DNA of 64,000 nucleotides from Bacteroidales bacterium. Its GTDB lineage: Bacteria > Bacteroidota > Bacteroidia > Bacteroidales > B18-G4. The stretch lies in assembly GCA_018400295.1 (NCBI GenBank), contig JAGYMZ010000005.1, forward strand, positions 1 through 64,000. Direction: 5' to 3'. The number at the start of each line of letters is the position of its first letter. The stretch's first letter is position 1. A program made the translations under genes and the position numbers. Shown here piece after piece: positions 61,471 to 64,000 of the stretch. Under the pieces are notes generated by a model. That model was not told the origin of the DNA. It did no database searches and saw only the letters and a list, made by a program, of their open reading frames with translations.

Positions 61471-62163
61471 ATGGCTAAAAAGAAAGATCAGCATGACGAC
61501 GGCATGGTTGCTGTTGAAGAAGCCTTAAGTAAAACAGAACGGTTTATAGAGAAGCATCAGAAGATACTGATCGGTGTGATCTCTGTCATTGTGATCGTTG
61601 TTCTTGGTTTCTACGGCTTTAAAAAATTGTATGTAGCTCCGATGGAAAAAGAGGCACAGGAACAAATGTTTGTCGCCGAAAAATATTTTGAAGTAGATTC
61701 CCTTCAGCGGGCATTATATGGGGATGGTAACAACCTTGGATTTTTAGACATTATTGATGAGTATGGTATTACCGTCTCGGGAAATCTGGCCCAATATTAT
61801 GCAGGTATATGTTTTCTGAAAATGGGTCAGTATGAGGATGCCATTGATTACCTCAGTGATTTCAAAAAGAAGGATCAGATTGTGGGCCCGATGGCATTTG
61901 GTGCTATTGGAGATGCTTATATGGAGCTGGAAGAAAAGAAGGATGCCCTTTATTATTATGAAAGGGCCGCGAAATTCAATGTCAATGATTTCACCACTCC
62001 GCTATTTCTGTTAAAGGCAGGCTGGACTGCCGAACTGATGGAAGATTACGAAAAAGCGTATGACCTGTATGAGAAAATTGAGAAAGAATATCCCCGGAGC
62101 AACGAAGCCCGGGATATTGAAAAATACCTGGCCAGGATCAAAACGCTGCAAGAATATAAATAA
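61471..62163 (+). CDS. Membrane-anchored tetratricopeptide repeat protein (YfgM-like)
   Basis: The 230-residue product has a basic N-terminus, one span (about 32-50, ILIGVISVIVIVVLGFYG) and then TPR-like helical repeats in the outer part, e.g. AQYYAGICFLKMGQYEDAIDYL and AFGAIGDAYMELEEKKDALYYYERA. The layout resembles YfgM-type inner-membrane TPR proteins that assist secreted or outer-membrane proteins, but homology there is weak. fmt follows 71 bp downstream, past a terminator-like hairpin. Confidence 0.8.
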   Translation: MAKKKDQHDDGMVAVEEALSKTERFIEKHQKILIGVISVIVIVVLGFYGFKKLYVAPMEKEAQEQMFVAEKYFEVDSLQRALYGDGNNLGFLDIIDEYGITVSGNLAQYYAGICFLKMGQYEDAIDYLSDFKKKDQIVGPMAFGAIGDAYMELEEKKDALYYYERAAKFNVNDFTTPLFLLKAGWTAELMEDYEKAYDLYEKIEKEYPRSNEARDIEKYLARIKTLQEYK

Positions 62164-62186
62164 AGAAAACCCGGGCATATATGCAG

Positions 62187-62224
62187 AGGCTGTCTCACAA
62201 TCACGGGGGTCAGCCTTTTTTTTA
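62187..62224 (+). terminator. Terminator between TPR gene and fmt
   Basis: AGGCTG (62187-62192) pairs with CAGCCT (62211-62216), with an 18-nt loop, followed by eight T residues. Termination efficiency is likely partial, as fmt starts 11 bp further on. Confidence 0.6.
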
Positions 62225-62234
62225 ATCTGTTGGG

Positions 62235-63209
62235 ATGAAAACAAACCTTCGCATCGTTTTCATGGGAACCCCTGAGTTTGCGGTGGAATCTCTTGATATC
62301 CTTATCAGGAACGGATATTCGGTGGCCGGGGTTGTCACTGCCCCGGACAGGCCCTCGGGGCGTGGAAAAAAGATCCGGTATTCGCCGGTAAAAAACTATG
62401 CCCTTGAAAAGGGGATTACGGTATTGCAACCTGAGAAACTCAACGACACTGGTTTTCTCAGGGCGTTGCGGTCGATGAGCCCCAACCTTCAGGTTGTGGT
62501 GGCTTTCCGAATGTTGCCCAAGGCTGTATGGGATATGCCGGAATACGGTACATTTAATTTGCATGCATCCCTTCTGCCGGATTACCGGGGTGCGGCTCCG
62601 ATGAACTGGGTGCTGATAAACGGAGAATCCAAAACCGGTGTAACCACTTTTTTTCTGAACGGGAACATAGATACAGGGAATATTATTATGTCGAAAGAAG
62701 TGTCCCTGGGCTCCGATGAAACCTATGGCGAACTTCATGACCGGCTAATGGTCATTGGCGCTGAACTTGTCCTGGAAACCGTTAAGGCCCTGGAAAGGGA
62801 TGAGGTGCAGGTGACCGGCCAGGAAACATTGGCAAGGGGCCGTCAGCTGCATACAGCACCCAAAATATATAAGGAAGACTGCAGGATTGATTTCTACCGG
62901 AATGCAAAGCAGGTACATGATCTGGTCCGTGGATTAAATCCCTTGCCCGGAGCTTTTTGCGGCCTCCGGTCGCCCTGTGGCGACACCACCCTGTTAAAGA
63001 TCTTCCGGACATCATATTCCTTACATGACCATATTGCGGAACCTGGCAGCATCCATACCGATAAACATTCCTTTCTGAAGGTATTTGCCCGCTCCGGATA
63101 TGTATTGGTCAAGGAACTCCAGATAGCCGGAAAGCGGCGAATGAAAACAGCGGATTTCCTGCGTGGATTCCCACTGGATGATTCCTGGAAAATGACATCA
63201 AAAGTCTGA
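62235..63209 (+). CDS. fmt: Methionyl-tRNA formyltransferase
   Basis: The 324-residue enzyme formylates initiator Met-tRNA using 10-formyl-THF. The N-terminal VFMGTPEFAVESL, the catalytic block FNLHASLLPDYRGAAPMNW (with N, H and the later Asp in SLGSDETYGEL) and the C-terminal tRNA-binding domain are complete. No deformylase (def) gene lies next to it, which is unusual for some phyla but common here. No own promoter box was found in the 70 bp upstream. Confidence 0.96.
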   Translation: MKTNLRIVFMGTPEFAVESLDILIRNGYSVAGVVTAPDRPSGRGKKIRYSPVKNYALEKGITVLQPEKLNDTGFLRALRSMSPNLQVVVAFRMLPKAVWDMPEYGTFNLHASLLPDYRGAAPMNWVLINGESKTGVTTFFLNGNIDTGNIIMSKEVSLGSDETYGELHDRLMVIGAELVLETVKALERDEVQVTGQETLARGRQLHTAPKIYKEDCRIDFYRNAKQVHDLVRGLNPLPGAFCGLRSPCGDTTLLKIFRTSYSLHDHIAEPGSIHTDKHSFLKVFARSGYVLVKELQIAGKRRMKTADFLRGFPLDDSWKMTSKV

Positions 63210-63255
63210 TGAAAACTGCGGAAAGTGTTGTAAAATTAATGGTTTTGGGTTCAAG

Positions 63256-63283
63256 TTATTAACAAAAAACCGGTTTTATTAAC
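63256..63283. repeat. Phased TTATTAAC repeats around a perfect palindrome
   Basis: TTATTAAC occurs at 63256-63263 and 63276-63283, 20 bp apart start to start (about two helical turns), and again at 63366-63373. Between the first two lies the perfect 12-bp palindrome AAAACCGGTTTT (63266-63277). They sit just upstream of the HU promoter and may bind a regulator. None of these alone would be rare in AT-rich DNA. Confidence 0.5.
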
Positions 63284-63311
63284 ATTTACAGGGGTTTCAT
63301 GGCTTTTTCCC

Positions 63312-63341
63312 TTGACTTTTCTGCCAAAACCACTATATTTG
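63312..63341 (+). promoter_or_regulatory. Full promoter of the HU-like gene
   Basis: TTG (63312-63314), a 19-bp spacer, TATATTTG (63334-63341); the ATG is 50 bp downstream. The -7 box lies within an inverted repeat (63327-63350). Confidence 0.85.
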
Positions 63342-63350
63342 TAGTGGTTT
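63327..63350. promoter_or_regulatory. Inverted repeat across the HU -7 box, candidate operator
   Basis: AAACCACTA (63327-63335) and TAGTGGTTT (63342-63350) are perfect 9-bp reverse complements with a 6-bp centre TATTTG. The repeat sits exactly over the -7 element, a position where a bound dimer would block RNA polymerase. Confidence 0.55.
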
Positions 63351-63390
63351 ACGAAATTCATTGATTTATTAACCAAAAATTTAGAGAGCT

Positions 63391-63663
63391 ATGAATAAAG
63401 CAGAATTAATTGATGCAATGGCAGCTGACACTGGAATGACCAAAGCCGATGCCAAAAGGGCCCTTGAATCATTCGTTGATACAACGAGCAAAGCTCTGAA
63501 AAAGGGTGACAGGGTTGCGTTGGTAGGATTCGGATCATTCTCAACTGCAACAAGAGCATCACGTAAGGGACGGAACCCTCAGACGGGTGCAGAAATCAAG
63601 ATCCCTGCAAAAAAAGTTGTAAAATTCAAACCAGGCAACGAACTCGCAGGCACTGTAAAATAG
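63391..63663 (+). CDS. HU-family DNA-binding protein
   Basis: A standard 90-residue HU: MNKAELIDAMA, the two helices with DAKRALESFVDT, and the flexible arm around TRASRKGRNPQTGAEIKIPAKKVVKFKPG. It bends and compacts DNA as a dimer. The promoter region is unusually rich in repeats (63256-63350), which may reflect autoregulation. A terminator follows the stop codon by 12 bp. Confidence 0.96.
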   Translation: MNKAELIDAMAADTGMTKADAKRALESFVDTTSKALKKGDRVALVGFGSFSTATRASRKGRNPQTGAEIKIPAKKVVKFKPGNELAGTVK

Positions 63664-63674
63664 GGAAAAAAATA

Positions 63675-63702
63675 AAAACCCTCCAATCCGGAGGGTTTTT
63701 TT
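63675..63702 (+). terminator. Intrinsic terminator of the HU gene
   Basis: CCCTCC (63679-63684) pairs with GGAGGG (63690-63695), flanked by A-run and T-run (seven T), so it may work in both directions for the convergent genes. Confidence 0.85.
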
Positions 63703-64000
63703 ATGTCTTTTTTAACAGGAATCGGTATGGCAACCGGGCATCTTCTTCTGCATAGTCAATGCCTATCCGGGGGCTTATCTGTATCTTATCTTCCCGGACT
63801 TTCCTCCCGCCATCTTCCAGCCAGATCGTATCCCCAGAAAGGTCCAGTCCGCTATGCCTCCAGTGAATTCCCAGTATCCTGCATACTTTCCCCGGACCGT
63901 TGGCAAAGGCTTTATCTATCAAGGATTTTCCGGATCGCTTTAACATCAGGTCCTTTCCGCATGTGGGGTTAATTCCCCGCACCAGGACAGCGTGAGGGAT
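63701..64000 (-). CDS. 3-methyladenine DNA glycosylase (AAG/MPG family), C-terminal part
   Basis: The gene runs off the right edge of the window; only its last 99 codons are seen. The readable protein (PHAVLVRGINP, then LDLSGDTIWLED and ISPRIGIDYAEEDARLPYRF) matches the C-terminal part of the Aag/MPG alkyladenine glycosylase family, which removes alkylated bases in base-excision repair. The frame is open to the window end; the start is outside. Confidence 0.88.
   Translation of the reverse strand: MPHAVLVRGINPTCGKDLMLKRSGKSLIDKAFANGPGKVCRILGIHWRHSGLDLSGDTIWLEDGGRKVREDKIQISPRIGIDYAEEDARLPYRFLLKKT

Noticed and set aside
1-64000. CRISPR array, IS element, prophage or integron
   Set aside because: No regularly spaced repeats, transposase, integrase or terminal inverted repeats were recognised on reading both strands.

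Overview
The window is a gene-dense, almost gap-free piece of a Bacteroidota chromosome, probably from an anaerobic member of or near the Bacteroidales. The evidence is direct. At least two dozen intergenic regions carry the phylum's -7 promoter box TAnnTTTG, and five have a TTG/TTTG element 18-19 bp upstream. Start codons lack Shine-Dalgarno sequences and sit in A-rich sequence. Several families are typical of the phylum: DUF5683, the PUR/DUF3276 protein, ribosomal protein bTHX, a long multi-span signal peptidase I, a split transketolase, and the secreted family often mislabelled 'asparagine synthetase B'. No rRNA, tRNA, CRISPR array, insertion sequence, integrase or phage gene was recognised, so this looks like core chromosome.

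Layout. 0-2.3 kb: a Cys-rich unknown protein, a 409-bp non-coding stretch with a terminated structured-RNA candidate, a thioredoxin-like/glutaredoxin fusion and a solitary GroES. 2.3-10 kb: sulfotransferase, dipeptidyl peptidase III lipoprotein, gcvT, a CapD/WbpM-like nucleotide-sugar enzyme and a secreted conserved protein. 10-14.4 kb (minus): bifunctional nuclease, nucleoside transporter, thyA, folA, unknown lipoprotein. 14.5-21.3 kb: membrane pyrophosphatase, gcvP, a Cys/Met-metabolism PLP enzyme. 21.3-26.6 kb (minus): GH3/serine-hydrolase fusion, membrane protein, rhomboid protease, SDR. 26.7-30.6 kb (plus): transketolase halves with a secreted vWA protein between them, then aroK. 30.6-37.5 kb: rlmD, nnrDE, parE, typA. 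37.6-42.4 kb: methyltransferase, flippase, glycosyltransferase, and a vitamin uptake set (MTH1187-like, PnuC, NadR-like kinase). 42.4-47.8 kb (minus): ftsK, lolA, ECF sigma, putative anti-sigma, Spy-like protein, and a DUF4412-like gene. 47.9-53.1 kb (minus): parA, parB, DUF5683, dapB, lepB, preceded by a PUR-domain gene. 53.3-56.2 kb (minus): a CitD-CitE fusion and CitF of citrate lyase. 56.3-60.1 kb: a DUF5011 lipoprotein, yqgE, then the coupled pair murL-murD2. 60.1-64 kb: extended bTHX, a TrmH-type methylase, a TPR protein, fmt, an HU protein and a truncated 3-methyladenine glycosylase.

The most striking system is the MurL-like/MurD2-like pair. Its overlapping ATGA junction and conserved features suggest that L-Glu is added to UDP-MurNAc-L-Ala and then epimerised in place, rather than D-Glu being supplied by a racemase. 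Other points are the HU promoter with its dense repeats, the CitD-CitE fusion without visible maturation genes, and the vWA gene inside the transketolase operon. Fermentative enzymes (citrate lyase, glycine cleavage, pyrophosphatase) fit an anaerobic or micro-oxic life, but that is inference. Several start codons were placed by promoter position rather than by the longest reading frame.
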